From Allobosea sp. LC85 (GTDB lineage Bacteria > Pseudomonadota > Alphaproteobacteria > Rhizobiales > Beijerinckiaceae), in contig NZ_JPKG01000034.1 in NCBI RefSeq assembly GCF_000735605.1, positions 124,001 through 188,000 of the forward strand: a DNA stretch of 64,000 nucleotides, written 5' to 3'. The first letter of the stretch is position 1. Every line of letters starts with the position of its first letter. Both the position numbers and the translations under genes were made by a program. Positions 43,651-52,717 of the stretch are shown here, one piece after another. The notes below the pieces were generated by a model, which was not told the origin of the DNA, searched no databases, and worked only from the letters and a program-made list of their open reading frames with translations.

Positions 43651-44139
43651 TCAGCGATACGGCGCATCCATCGCGATGTTGCGCGCGATCTCGCGCTCCC
43701 AGCGATCGCCGTTCGCCAGCAGTTTTGCCTTGTCGTAGAACAGTTCTTCGCGGGTTTCTGTCGCGAACTCGAAGTTCGGTCCCTCGACGATGGCGTCCAC
43801 CGGGCAGGCTTCCTGGCAGAAGCCGCAATAGATGCACTTCGTCATGTCGATGTCGTAGCGCGTGGTGCGACGCGTGCCGTCATTGCGGCGCGGGCCGGCC
43901 TCGATGGTGATGGCCTGGGCCGGGCAGATCGCCTCGCAGAGCTTGCACGCAATGCAGCGCTCCTCGCCATTGGGATAGCGGCGCAGCGCATGCTCGCCGC
44001 GGAAGCGCGGCGAAAGCACGCCCTTCTCGAAGGGATAGTTGAGCGTCGCCTTCGGCTTGAAGAAATAGCGCATCGACAGGAAGAACGCCGAAACGAACTC
44101 CTTGAGAAGCAGCCCCTTGGCGGCTTGCGCGAGTGACAT
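43651..44139 (-). CDS. nuoI: NADH-quinone oxidoreductase subunit I
   Basis: The protein has 162 residues from MSLAQAAKGLLLKEFVSAF. It carries clusters N6a and N6b in two 4Fe-4S motifs: CIACKLCEAICPAQ and CIYCGFCQEACPVD. The N-terminal amphipathic helix docks on the membrane arm. It lies 22 bases downstream of the 80-residue membrane protein gene. Confidence 0.95.
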   Translation of the reverse strand: MSLAQAAKGLLLKEFVSAFFLSMRYFFKPKATLNYPFEKGVLSPRFRGEHALRRYPNGEERCIACKLCEAICPAQAITIEAGPRRNDGTRRTTRYDIDMTKCIYCGFCQEACPVDAIVEGPNFEFATETREELFYDKAKLLANGDRWEREIARNIAMDAPYR

Positions 44140-44161
44140 CGCTCTTTTCCTCTTCACAAAC

Positions 44162-44404
44162 TCAACCGAACAGCACGCGGCCGAGCAGGTAACCCAGAAT
44201 GGGGAAGAACCCCATGGCGCCGACGAGAAAGACGATCCTGAACAGCCCGATGCGCCGTTCGTAATTGTCCTTCTCCTCGCGTGTCGTCGACGTATCCGTC
44301 CGCCGCAGTGCGCGCTCGACGAAGCCTCCGACGACTTTGTAGTCCACCCACCCCAGGACCAGACCGACGGCAGCGCCGATCAGCCCCGCAGTGGATAATT
44401 CCAT
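44162..44404 (-). CDS. Uncharacterised 80-residue membrane protein inside the nuo operon
   Basis: The protein has a helix at residues ~5-27 (AGLIGAAVGLVLGWVDYKVV), a charged middle (RRTDTSTTREEKDNYERR) and a second helix at ~56-78 (FRIVFLVGAMGFFPILGYLLGRVLFG). Both helices are rich in Gly. Its ATG overlaps the nuoH stop by one base (TGATG) and nuoI follows after 22 bases, so it is translated with the complex I subunits. I recognise no family. It could be an assembly or accessory subunit, as some alphaproteobacterial nuo operons carry extra small frames. Confidence 0.75.
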   Translation of the reverse strand: MELSTAGLIGAAVGLVLGWVDYKVVGGFVERALRRTDTSTTREEKDNYERRIGLFRIVFLVGAMGFFPILGYLLGRVLFG

Positions 44405-45423
44405 CAGCGCACCGGCCCCCAGCCGGTGATCTGCAGCACCGCCGCCACGACCACCACCGAGGCCAGCGAGAGCGGCAGGAACACCTTCCAGCCCAGCCGC
44501 ATCAGCTGGTCATAGCGGTAGCGCGGCACGAAGGCCTTCACCATGGCGAACATGAAGAACACCATGCAGATCTTGAGCGCGAACCAGAACACGCCGGGTA
44601 GCCAGGTGAAGGGCGCGATCGGGAACGGCGGCAGCCAGCCCCCGAGGAACAGGATCGTGGTCAGCGAGCACATGGTCATGATCGCCACGTATTCGCCGAG
44701 CATGAACAGCAGATACGGCGTCGAGGAGTACTCGACCATGAAGCCGGCGACGAGCTCGGACTCTGCTTCCGGCAGATCGAAAGGCGGCCGGTTCGTCTCG
44801 GCCAGAGCCGAGATGAAGAAGACGACGAACATCGGGAACAGCGGCAGGAAGAACCAGCGCAGCATGCCCCAGCTCGTGTTCTGTGCCTCCACGATGGCCG
44901 ACAGGTTCAGCGAGCCGACGCAAAGCAGCACGGTGATGATGACGAAGCCGATCGAGACTTCGTAGGAGACCATCTGGGCCGCCGAGCGCAGGGCGCCGAG
45001 GAACGGGTATTTTGAGTTCGAGGCCCAGCCGCCCATGATCACGCCATAGACGCCGAGCGACGAGATCGCGAAAATGTAGAGGACGCCGACATTGATGTCG
45101 GCGATCGCCCAGCCATCCGCAACCGGGATGACCGCCCAGGCCGCGAGGGAGAGCACGCAGGAGACCAGCGGGGCAAGCAGGAAGACGCCCTTGTTGGAGC
45201 TCGACGGGACGATCGGCTCCTTGAAGACGAATTTCAGCAAGTCGGCGAAACTCTGGAACAAGCCGAAGGGGCCGACCACGTTCGGGCCGCGCCGAAGCTG
45301 CACCGCCGCCCAGATCTTGCGGTCCGCCAGCAGGATGAAGGCAATGAAGACGAGCAGGCAAACCAGCAGCAGCAAGCTCTTGCCGAGAATGATCGCGAGA
45401 TTGAGGACGATATCCCAGTTCAT
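44404..45423 (-). CDS. nuoH: NADH-quinone oxidoreductase subunit H
   Basis: The protein has 339 residues, ND1-type, and forms the quinone chamber with NuoB and NuoD. Eight helices are predicted. Conserved motifs are RRGPNVVGPFGLFQSFADLLKFVFKE, GWASNSKYPFLGALRSAAQMVSYEVS and ETNRPPFDLPEAESELVAGFMVEYSS. It follows nuoG by six bases. Confidence 0.95.
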   Translation of the reverse strand: MNWDIVLNLAIILGKSLLLLVCLLVFIAFILLADRKIWAAVQLRRGPNVVGPFGLFQSFADLLKFVFKEPIVPSSSNKGVFLLAPLVSCVLSLAAWAVIPVADGWAIADINVGVLYIFAISSLGVYGVIMGGWASNSKYPFLGALRSAAQMVSYEVSIGFVIITVLLCVGSLNLSAIVEAQNTSWGMLRWFFLPLFPMFVVFFISALAETNRPPFDLPEAESELVAGFMVEYSSTPYLLFMLGEYVAIMTMCSLTTILFLGGWLPPFPIAPFTWLPGVFWFALKICMVFFMFAMVKAFVPRYRYDQLMRLGWKVFLPLSLASVVVVAAVLQITGWGPVR

Positions 45424-45429
45424 CTGGCC

Positions 45430-47493
45430 TTACTCCGCCGCCTGCCGCATCCGGCCGGAGGCCAGCGCCGAGCATTCCGCCATCACGGCCGAGGCACGCG
45501 CGATCGGGTTGGTCTGGTAGAAATCAGCGACCGGCGAGGCGAAGCCGGCCTTGTCGGTCTTGCCGCCGAGTCCCGCAAGGGCGCCAAGCGAAGAGCCGTC
45601 AGCCGCGGGAAGCGTATCGAGCCCGGCGAAATGCGGATGGGCAGCATAGAGTGCCTGGCGCAGCGCCGCGAGCGAGTCGAAGGGCAAGGTCTTGCCGAGC
45701 GCGCCTGAGAGCGCCCGCAGGATCGCCCAATCCTCGCGGGCATCGCCCGGCGGGAAGGTGGCACGATCGGTCATCTGCACCCTGCCCTCGGTATTGGCAT
45801 AGGTGCCGGACTTCTCGGTATAGGCGGCGCCCGGCAGGATGACGTCGGCGCGATGCGCGCCACGGTCGCCATGCGTGCCCTGATAGATCACGAACGCGCC
45901 GGCCGGGACTTCGACCTCGTCGGCGCCGAGCAGGAACAGCACGTCGAGCGCGCCGGGCGAAACCATGCCGGCGACATCCAGTGCCCCCTCACCCGGCACG
46001 AAGCCGAGATCGAGCGCACCGACGCGGGCGGCTGCCGTGTGCAGCACGCCGAAGCCGTTCCAGCCGTCCTTGACCGCGCCCAGCACCTGCGCCGCCTTGG
46101 CGGCGAGAGAGAGGATCGCCTCGCCGTCCGCGCGGGCGAGAGCGCCCTGCCCGACCAGAACCATCGGCTTGTCGCCGGCAGCCGGAGCGCGCTTGACCAG
46201 ATCGGCCAGCGTCTCAGGACCGGCGCCGAGGTAACCATGGGCGTAGGTCAGATCGGCCTGTTCGCCAATCAGCGAGACCTTGAAGTCACCACGCAGCCAG
46301 CGCTTGCGGATGCGGGCATTGAGGATCGGCGCTTCCTTGCGCGGATTGGCGCCGACGATCAGCAGCGAGGTGGCATCCTCGATCCCGGCGATGCCGGCAT
46401 TGAGGAGGTAGCTGGCGCGGCCATGCTTCGGATGCAGCTTCGCTCCATCCTGGCGGCTGTCGATATTGCTGACGCCAAACGAGGCCATCAGGCTCTTCAG
46501 CGCGAAAATCTCCTCGACCGCGGCAAGGTCGCCGACGACCGCGCCGATGCGCTCGGGCCTGGTTGCATTCAGCCTGTCCGCGATCAGCGCAAAGGCCTCG
46601 TTCCAGCTTGCCGGCTTCAGCGCGCCGTTCTGCCGGATATAGGGCCGGTCGAGACGCTGCGTACGCAGGCCGTCGACGACATGGCGCGTCTTGTCGGAAA
46701 TCCACTCCTCGTTCACCGCCTCGTTGACGCGCGGCAGGATGCGCATCACCTCGCGGCCACGCGAATCGACCCGGATAGCGGAGCCGACCGCATCCATCAC
46801 GTCGACGGATTCGGTCTTGGTCAGCTCCCAGGGCCGCGCCTTGTTCTGGTAAGGCCGCGAGGTCAGCGCGCCGACTGGGCAAAGATCGACGATATTGCCC
46901 TGGAGTTCCGAACCCATCGCCTGTTCGAGATAGGTCGTGATCTCCATGTCCTCGCCGCGGCCAATGGCGCCGAGGTCGGTGCCGCCGGCGACTTCGGTGG
47001 TGAAGCGGACGCAGCGCGTGCAGTGGATGCAGCGCGTCATCGTCGTCTTCACCAACGGGCCGATATACTTGTCCTCGACCGCGCGCTTGTTCTCGGCATA
47101 GCGGGAATTGTCCACGCCATAGGCCATCGCCTGGTCCTGCAGGTCGCATTCGCCGCCCTGGTCGCAGATCGGGCAGTCGAGCGGGTGGTTGATGAGCAGG
47201 AACTCCATCACCCCCTCGCGCGCCTTCTTGACCATCGGCGACTTGGTCGAGACGACCGGCAGCTCGCCATTCGGGCCGGGGCGCAGGTCGCGCACGCCGA
47301 TGGCGCAGGAGGCCTGGGGCTTCGGCGGCCCGCCCTTCACCTCGACGAGGCACATGCGGCAGTTGCCGGCGATCGAGAGCCGCTCATGGAAGCAGAAGCG
47401 CGGCACTTCGGCGCCCGCGGCCTCACAGGCCTGGAGCACGGTGTAATCGGCCGGGACGTCGACCTCGATGCCGTCGATGACGAGTTTGGTCAT
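45430..47493 (-). CDS. nuoG: NADH-quinone oxidoreductase subunit G
   Basis: The protein has 687 residues and is the largest peripheral-arm subunit. The N-terminal 2Fe-2S domain (CFHERLSIAGNCRMCLVEV) is followed by the His-ligated N5 segment (HPLDCPICDQGGECDLQD) and the N4 cluster (CIHCTRCVRF, CPVGALTSRPY). A molybdopterin-oxidoreductase-like domain without cofactor makes up the rest. It lies four bases after nuoF. Confidence 0.95.
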   Translation of the reverse strand: MTKLVIDGIEVDVPADYTVLQACEAAGAEVPRFCFHERLSIAGNCRMCLVEVKGGPPKPQASCAIGVRDLRPGPNGELPVVSTKSPMVKKAREGVMEFLLINHPLDCPICDQGGECDLQDQAMAYGVDNSRYAENKRAVEDKYIGPLVKTTMTRCIHCTRCVRFTTEVAGGTDLGAIGRGEDMEITTYLEQAMGSELQGNIVDLCPVGALTSRPYQNKARPWELTKTESVDVMDAVGSAIRVDSRGREVMRILPRVNEAVNEEWISDKTRHVVDGLRTQRLDRPYIRQNGALKPASWNEAFALIADRLNATRPERIGAVVGDLAAVEEIFALKSLMASFGVSNIDSRQDGAKLHPKHGRASYLLNAGIAGIEDATSLLIVGANPRKEAPILNARIRKRWLRGDFKVSLIGEQADLTYAHGYLGAGPETLADLVKRAPAAGDKPMVLVGQGALARADGEAILSLAAKAAQVLGAVKDGWNGFGVLHTAAARVGALDLGFVPGEGALDVAGMVSPGALDVLFLLGADEVEVPAGAFVIYQGTHGDRGAHRADVILPGAAYTEKSGTYANTEGRVQMTDRATFPPGDAREDWAILRALSGALGKTLPFDSLAALRQALYAAHPHFAGLDTLPAADGSSLGALAGLGGKTDKAGFASPVADFYQTNPIARASAVMAECSALASGRMRQAAE

Positions 47494-47497
47494 GGTC

Positions 47498-48802
47498 TTA
47501 CTCCGCCGCCATCAGCCGCGCCGGCTCGGAATGCGGATTGGCGGCATAATCGTCGATGCGCTTTTCGATCTCGTGACGGAAATGCGCGATCAGGCCCTGG
47601 ATCGGCCAGGCCGCGGCATCGCCGAGCGCGCAGATCGTGTGGCCTTCGACCTGCTTGGTGACGTCCAGCAGCATGTCGATCTCGCGCTTCTGCGCCCTGC
47701 CCTCGGCCATGCGGTTGAGGACGCGCCACATCCAGCCCGTGCCCTCGCGACATGGCGTGCACTGGCCGCAGCTCTCATGCTTGTAGAAATAGCTGATACG
47801 GGCAATGGCGCGGACGATATCGGTGGACTTGTCCATGACGATCACGGCGGCGGTGCCGAGGCCCGAGCGCAGCTTCGAGAGCGAGTCGAAGTCCATCGGC
47901 GTGTCGATGATCTGCTCGGCAGGCACCATGCGCACGGAGGAGCCGCCGGGGATGACGGCGAGCAGATTGTCCCAGCCGCCACGGATGCCGCCGCAATGGC
48001 GGTCGATCAGCTCGCGGAACGGGATGCCCATCACCTCTTCGACGTTGCAGGGCTTGTTCACATGGCCCGAGACGCAGAACAGCTTGGTGCCGACATTATT
48101 CGGATTGCCAAGCGAGGAGAACCAGCTCGCGCCGCGGCGCAGGATGGTCGGCGCCACCGCGATCGACTCGACGTTGTTGACGGTAGTCGGGCAGCCGTAG
48201 AGGCCGACATTGGCCGGGAATGGCGGCTTCAGGCGCGGCATGCCCTTCTTGCCTTCGAGGCTCTCCAGCAGCGCCGTCTCTTCGCCGCAGATATAGGCGC
48301 CGGCGCCGTGATGCACATAGAGATCAAACGGATAGCCGTGCTTGTTGTTCTTGCCGATGAGGTTTGCCGCATAGGCCTCGTCGACGGCGCGCTGCAGCGC
48401 CTCGCGCTCGCGGACATATTCGCCGCGAATATAGATGTAGGCCGCATGCGCGCCCATGGCGAAGGAGGCGATCAGGCAGCCCTCGACCAGCGTATGCGGG
48501 TCGTTGCGCATGATCTCGCGGTCCTTGCAGGTGCCGGGCTCCGATTCGTCGGCATTGACGACGAGGTAATGCGGACGCCCGTCGTTCTGCTTCGGCATGA
48601 ACGACCACTTGAGTCCGGTCGGGAACCCGGCGCCGCCGCGCCCGCGCAGGCCCGAGTGCTTCATCTCGTCGATGATCCAATCGCGCCCCTGCTCGAGCAG
48701 GAACTTGGTGCCGTCCCAGGCGCCACGCGCCATGGCGCCCTTCAGCGACAGGTCGTGCCGGCCGTAGAGGTTCGTAAAGATGCGGTCGCGATCTGCGAGC
48801 AT
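47498..48802 (-). CDS. nuoF: NADH-quinone oxidoreductase subunit F
   Basis: The protein has 434 residues from MLADRDRIFTNLYGRHD, chosen for GAGG six bases upstream; a GTG four codons earlier overlaps the nuoE stop. It binds NADH, FMN and cluster N3. Motifs are GRGGAGFPTGLKWSFMP (FMN/NADH), ADESEPGTCKDREI, and the 4Fe-4S ligands SCGQCTPCREG plus a later Cys (TICALGDA). Confidence 0.95.
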   Translation of the reverse strand: MLADRDRIFTNLYGRHDLSLKGAMARGAWDGTKFLLEQGRDWIIDEMKHSGLRGRGGAGFPTGLKWSFMPKQNDGRPHYLVVNADESEPGTCKDREIMRNDPHTLVEGCLIASFAMGAHAAYIYIRGEYVREREALQRAVDEAYAANLIGKNNKHGYPFDLYVHHGAGAYICGEETALLESLEGKKGMPRLKPPFPANVGLYGCPTTVNNVESIAVAPTILRRGASWFSSLGNPNNVGTKLFCVSGHVNKPCNVEEVMGIPFRELIDRHCGGIRGGWDNLLAVIPGGSSVRMVPAEQIIDTPMDFDSLSKLRSGLGTAAVIVMDKSTDIVRAIARISYFYKHESCGQCTPCREGTGWMWRVLNRMAEGRAQKREIDMLLDVTKQVEGHTICALGDAAAWPIQGLIAHFRHEIEKRIDDYAANPHSEPARLMAAE

Positions 48803-48810
48803 GTCTCGCC

Positions 48811-49755
48811 TCACTCTTTCGGCTTGTCGCTGGGCTTGGTAGCCCGCGTACGGCGCGCCGGCGCATCGGCCGGCTTCGCAGATTCAGCAACGGCGGCCTT
48901 GTCGACCTTGCCGCCAGCTGCCGGCGTGTCCTGAGCCGAACCCGCCGGCTGAGCTGGGGACGAGGGCTTCGGACGGGCAGGAGCCGCCGTTTCGGTCGCG
49001 GGCTTGGTCGCGACCGCTGCTGGCGTCGCTTCGGCCGCCTTGGCATCGGCTTCCGCGGCAGCCTTGGCCGCAGCCGCCTCGGCCGCCGCCTTGCGCTGTT
49101 CGGCGACGCGAGCCTGCCAGTTGCCCGCGCCGACCATCGAGCCGTCATAGAGGCCCGGATCCTTCAGCGTCTCGCCACCGCCGACCGGTTCCGAGCAGGA
49201 GCGGTCGATCTGCGGGCCGGACTTGGTCGGACGATCGTGTCGCAGATCGTCGAGGAGCGCGCGGAAATTCTCGGGCGTCAGGTCTTCGTAATAGTCGAAA
49301 TTGATCTGCGCCATCGGGGCGTTGCAGCAGGCGCCGAGGCATTCGACCTCGAGCCAGGACAGCTTGCCATCGGCAGAAACGGTCGATTGCGGGCCGATGA
49401 CGTCCTCGCAGACCTTCTTCAGCGCCTCGGCACCGCGCAGCGCGCAAGGGGTCGTGCCGCAGAGCTGGATGAAGTGAGCTCCGACCGGCTGCAGGTTGAA
49501 CATGGTGTAGAAGGTCGCGATCTCCAGCACGCGCATCGGTGCCATCGAGAGCTTCTTCGCCACCGCCTCGATCGCGGCGCGCGGAACCCAGCCGTGATGC
49601 TGTTCCTGCGCCTTCCACAGCAGCGGAATCACGGCGGAGGCCTGCCGGCCTTCCGGATATTTGGCGATCTGCTGATCAGCCCAGTTCTCGTTCGCCGCGG
49701 TGAAGGCGAAGGACGCGGGTTGAACGTGATCGGGCGCGAGACGACGGACGGACAT
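48811..49755 (-). CDS. nuoE: NADH-quinone oxidoreductase subunit E with long C-terminal tail
   Basis: The protein has 314 residues, against ~170-240 in most bacteria. The thioredoxin-like domain (residues ~20-180) binds a 2Fe-2S cluster through LCGTTPC and ECLGACCNAP. After about residue 215 the protein is a low-complexity tail of Ala, Lys, Glu and Pro ending RATKPSDKPKE, partly predicted helical (RKAAAEAAAAKAAAEADAKAAE). Its start shares one base with the nuoD stop (TAATG). Confidence 0.93.
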   Translation of the reverse strand: MSVRRLAPDHVQPASFAFTAANENWADQQIAKYPEGRQASAVIPLLWKAQEQHHGWVPRAAIEAVAKKLSMAPMRVLEIATFYTMFNLQPVGAHFIQLCGTTPCALRGAEALKKVCEDVIGPQSTVSADGKLSWLEVECLGACCNAPMAQINFDYYEDLTPENFRALLDDLRHDRPTKSGPQIDRSCSEPVGGGETLKDPGLYDGSMVGAGNWQARVAEQRKAAAEAAAAKAAAEADAKAAEATPAAVATKPATETAAPARPKPSSPAQPAGSAQDTPAAGGKVDKAAVAESAKPADAPARRTRATKPSDKPKE

Positions 49756-50945
49756 TAGCGGTCCACCTCACCAAAGACGATGTCGAGAGAGCCGAGGATC
49801 GCGGAGACGTCCGCCAGCATGTGCTTGCGGCACATGAAATCCATGGCCTGGAGATGGGCGAAGCCCGGAGCCTTGATCTTGCAGCGATAGGGCTGGTTGG
49901 TGCCGTCGGAGACGAGATAGACGCCGAACTCGCCCTTCGGCGCCTCGACGGCGGCGTAGACTTCGCCTTCGGGGACCTTGTAGCCCTCGGTGTAGAGCTT
50001 GAAATGGTGGATGAGCGCTTCCATCGAGCGCTTCATCTCACCGCGCTTCGGCGGCACCATCTTGCCGTCGAGCGAAGAGACCGGCCCGCCGCCATCGGCC
50101 GCCAGCAGCTTTTCGCAGCACTGCTTCATGATGCGCACGGACTGGCGCATTTCTTCCATGCGGATGCAGTAGCGGTCGTAGCAGTCGCCGTTCTTGCCGA
50201 TGGGGATGTCGAATTCCATCTCCTCGTAGCATTCATAGGGCTGGCTCTTGCGCAGGTCCCAGGCGGCGCCGGAGCCGCGCACCATCACGCCCGAGAACCC
50301 CCATTTCCAGCAGGTATCGAGATCGACGACGCCGATATCGACATTGCGCTGCTTGAAGATGCGGTTGTCGGTGAGCAGCCCCTCGAGGTCGTCGCAGACT
50401 TTGAGGAAGGGGTCGCACCATTCGGCGATATCGTGGATCAGCGAGGGCGGCAGGTCCTGGTGGACGCCGCCCGGCCGGATATAGGCCGCATGCATGCGCG
50501 CGCCGCAGGCCCGCTCATAGAAGATCATCAGCTTCTCGCGTTCCTCGAAACCCCAGAGCGGCGGCGTCAGCGCGCCGACATCCATCGCTTGCGTGGTGAC
50601 ATTGAGGATATGCGAGAGGATGCGGCCGATCTCGGAATAGAGCACGCGGATGAGTTGCCCGCGCCGTGGCACGGTCACCCCCATCAGCTTCTCGACCGCG
50701 AGCGAATAAGCATGCTCCTGGTTCATCGGCGCGACATAGTCGAGCCGGTCGAAATAGGGCAGCGCCTGCAGATAGGTCTTGGCCTCGATCAGCTTCTCGG
50801 TACCGCGATGCAGCAAGCCGATATGCGGATCGACGCGCTCGACGATCTCACCGTCGAGTTCCAGGACGAGGCGCAGCACACCGTGCGCGGCCGGGTGCTG
50901 CGGCCCGAAATTGATCGAGAAATTGCGGATGTTGTGTTCGGTCAT
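49755..50945 (-). CDS. nuoD: NADH-quinone oxidoreductase subunit D
   Basis: The protein has 396 residues from MTEHNIRNFSINFGPQHPAAHG; longer in-frame extension overlaps the upstream GFA gene and is rejected. It forms the quinone site with NuoB. Key motifs are the GPQHPAAHGVLRL loop with the quinone-site His, HRGTEKL, YFDRLDYVAPMNQEHAYSLAVEKL and the DIVFGEVDR ending. It starts three bases after the stop of the GFA gene. Confidence 0.95.
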   Translation of the reverse strand: MTEHNIRNFSINFGPQHPAAHGVLRLVLELDGEIVERVDPHIGLLHRGTEKLIEAKTYLQALPYFDRLDYVAPMNQEHAYSLAVEKLMGVTVPRRGQLIRVLYSEIGRILSHILNVTTQAMDVGALTPPLWGFEEREKLMIFYERACGARMHAAYIRPGGVHQDLPPSLIHDIAEWCDPFLKVCDDLEGLLTDNRIFKQRNVDIGVVDLDTCWKWGFSGVMVRGSGAAWDLRKSQPYECYEEMEFDIPIGKNGDCYDRYCIRMEEMRQSVRIMKQCCEKLLAADGGGPVSSLDGKMVPPKRGEMKRSMEALIHHFKLYTEGYKVPEGEVYAAVEAPKGEFGVYLVSDGTNQPYRCKIKAPGFAHLQAMDFMCRKHMLADVSAILGSLDIVFGEVDR

Positions 50946-50947
50946 TC

Positions 50948-51382
50948 TCAGCCCGCCTGTTTCGCGGCGAATTCGGCGACGACCTGCGCGCCGGTCTTGC
51001 GCGTCCGCTCTCCTGCAAAGACATAGAGGGCTGGCTTCTCGTCGATGAAGATTTCTTCGGTAAAGGTGAAGGACGAAAGGTCGTCGAAGCTCTGCATCGA
51101 GACGGCGACATGCCCATCCCCGCCGCGCAGCCGCCAAAACAGGCTGGAGCCGCAGGTCTTGCAGAACACGCGCTCGCCCCAGTCAGAGGACGGGTAGACA
51201 CCGAGCGCAGTGTCGTCGACGACGGTCACTCCGGTGCAGGGCACGGCCATGAAGGTGCCGCCGCTCCATTTCCGGCACATGCCGCAATGGCAGACATCCA
51301 TTTCCAGCTTCTCGGGCACGGCCGCAAAACGGACCGCGCCGCAGAGACAGCCTCCGGACAGGGATTTGTCGGCAGCAGCCAT
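50948..51382 (-). CDS. GFA/CENP-V-type zinc-fold protein inside the nuo operon
   Basis: The protein has 144 residues. It has the metal-site pattern of the GFA (glutathione-dependent formaldehyde-activating-like) family: GGCLCGAVRF, CHCGMCRKWSGG and FCKTCGSSLFWR. Despite the family name most members are not formaldehyde enzymes, and the substrate here is unknown. It fits between nuoC and nuoD with gaps of five and two bases, so it is transcribed with complex I. This position is not part of the standard nuo order. Confidence 0.88.
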   Translation of the reverse strand: MAAADKSLSGGCLCGAVRFAAVPEKLEMDVCHCGMCRKWSGGTFMAVPCTGVTVVDDTALGVYPSSDWGERVFCKTCGSSLFWRLRGGDGHVAVSMQSFDDLSSFTFTEEIFIDEKPALYVFAGERTRKTGAQVVAEFAAKQAG

Positions 51383-51387
51383 CGCGC

Positions 51388-51993
51388 TCAGGCTCCCTTC
51401 GCCTTCTCGTCACCGGGCAGCACGTAATCCGTGCCTTCCCAGGGGCTCAAAAAGTCGAAATTCCTGAATTCCTGGTTGAGCTTCACCGGTTCGTAGACGA
51501 CCCGCTTCTGTTCGTCGTCATAGCGAACCTCGACGAATCCGGTCAGCGGGAAATCCTTGCGCAGCGGATAGCCCTCAAACCCGTAATCGGTGAGGATACG
51601 ACGCAGGTCCGGGTGTCCCGAAAACAGGATTCCGTAGAAATCATAGGCTTCGCGCTCGTACCAGTTCGCGGCCGGGAAGATATCGATGATTGACGGAACC
51701 GGGGTCGCCTCGTCCGTCTGCACCTTGACCCGGATACGCCGGTTATGGCGCGGTGACAGCAGATGATAGACGACATCGAAGCGCCTTTCGCGCCTCGGAT
51801 AATCGGCGCCGGCGATATCGGTGAAGTTCACGAAACGAAAGCGCGAATCATCGCGAAGCGTCGCCATGATCTGGACGATCGACGCGGCCTCGGCCTCGAT
51901 CGTCAACTCCTCGAAGGCGACGACAGCCTTCACGACGGCGCCGGGCAGCGCAGCCTTGATCTCTTCACCGAGTGTCACGAGCTCTTCGCTCAT
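51388..51993 (-). CDS. nuoC: NADH-quinone oxidoreductase subunit C
   Basis: The protein has 201 residues and is the 30-kDa subunit. Diagnostic sequences are FTDIAGADYPRRERRFDVVYHLLSPRHNRRIRVKV, SIIDIFPAANWYEREAYDFYGILFSGHPDLRRILTDYGFEGYPLRKDFPLTGF. It is not fused to NuoD. It lies 74 bases downstream of nuoB. Confidence 0.95.
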   Translation of the reverse strand: MSEELVTLGEEIKAALPGAVVKAVVAFEELTIEAEAASIVQIMATLRDDSRFRFVNFTDIAGADYPRRERRFDVVYHLLSPRHNRRIRVKVQTDEATPVPSIIDIFPAANWYEREAYDFYGILFSGHPDLRRILTDYGFEGYPLRKDFPLTGFVEVRYDDEQKRVVYEPVKLNQEFRNFDFLSPWEGTDYVLPGDEKAKGA

Positions 51994-52067
51994 CTCAACC
52001 TCAACCTTTTCGCCGCTCGTCTCGTCACGACCGGAGCAATACCCGCCTTGGTGCGATGCGGGGGCGT

Positions 52068-52652
52068 TTACCGTTCGATCGTGCCTGTGCGCCGAATCTT
52101 CTTCTGCAGCAGCAGCACGCCATAGAGCAGCGCTTCCGCAGTCGGCGGGCAGCCGGGAACATAGATGTCGATCGGCACGATCCGGTCGCAGCCGCGCACC
52201 ACCGAGTAGCTGTAGTGGTAATAACCGCCGCCATTGGCGCAGGAGCCCATCGAGATGACGTAGCGCGGCTCCGGCATCTGGTCATAGACCTTGCGCAGCG
52301 CCGGAGCCATCTTGTTGGTCAGCGTACCGGCAACGATCATCACATCCGACTGGCGTGGAGACGCGCGTGGCGCGAAGCCGAAGCGCTCGACATCATAGCG
52401 CGGCATCGACATCTGCATCATCTCGACCGCGCAACAGGCGAGGCCGAAGGTCATCCACATCAGCGAGCCGGTCCGGGACCAGTTGATCAGATCGTCGGTC
52501 GCCGTGACGAGGAAACCCTTGTCGGCGAGTTCGTTGTTGATCTCGACGAAGAAGGGATCGCGCGCACCCACCGGCTTCCCGTCGGGGCCGAGCAGCCCCC
52601 GGGGCGCGGGCGCGACGAGCGGATCGCCGCGGTCGATCGCTGTGATTGCCAT
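52068..52652 (-). CDS. nuoB: NADH-quinone oxidoreductase subunit B
   Basis: The protein has 194 residues and holds cluster N2, the last electron carrier before quinone. Its ligands are in the adjacent cysteines of FGLACCAVEMM, in GSCANGGGYYHY and in VPGCPPTAE. The PRYDVERFGFAPRASPRQSDVMIVAGTLTNKMAP region is conserved. It follows nuoA by 65 bases. Confidence 0.96.
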   Translation of the reverse strand: MAITAIDRGDPLVAPAPRGLLGPDGKPVGARDPFFVEINNELADKGFLVTATDDLINWSRTGSLMWMTFGLACCAVEMMQMSMPRYDVERFGFAPRASPRQSDVMIVAGTLTNKMAPALRKVYDQMPEPRYVISMGSCANGGGYYHYSYSVVRGCDRIVPIDIYVPGCPPTAEALLYGVLLLQKKIRRTGTIER

Positions 52653-52717
52653 GAAACTACCCTTGTGAACCCGTTACCGTCAGATCAACACCGAGGCGGC
52701 GCCTCGCGAACCGACAG

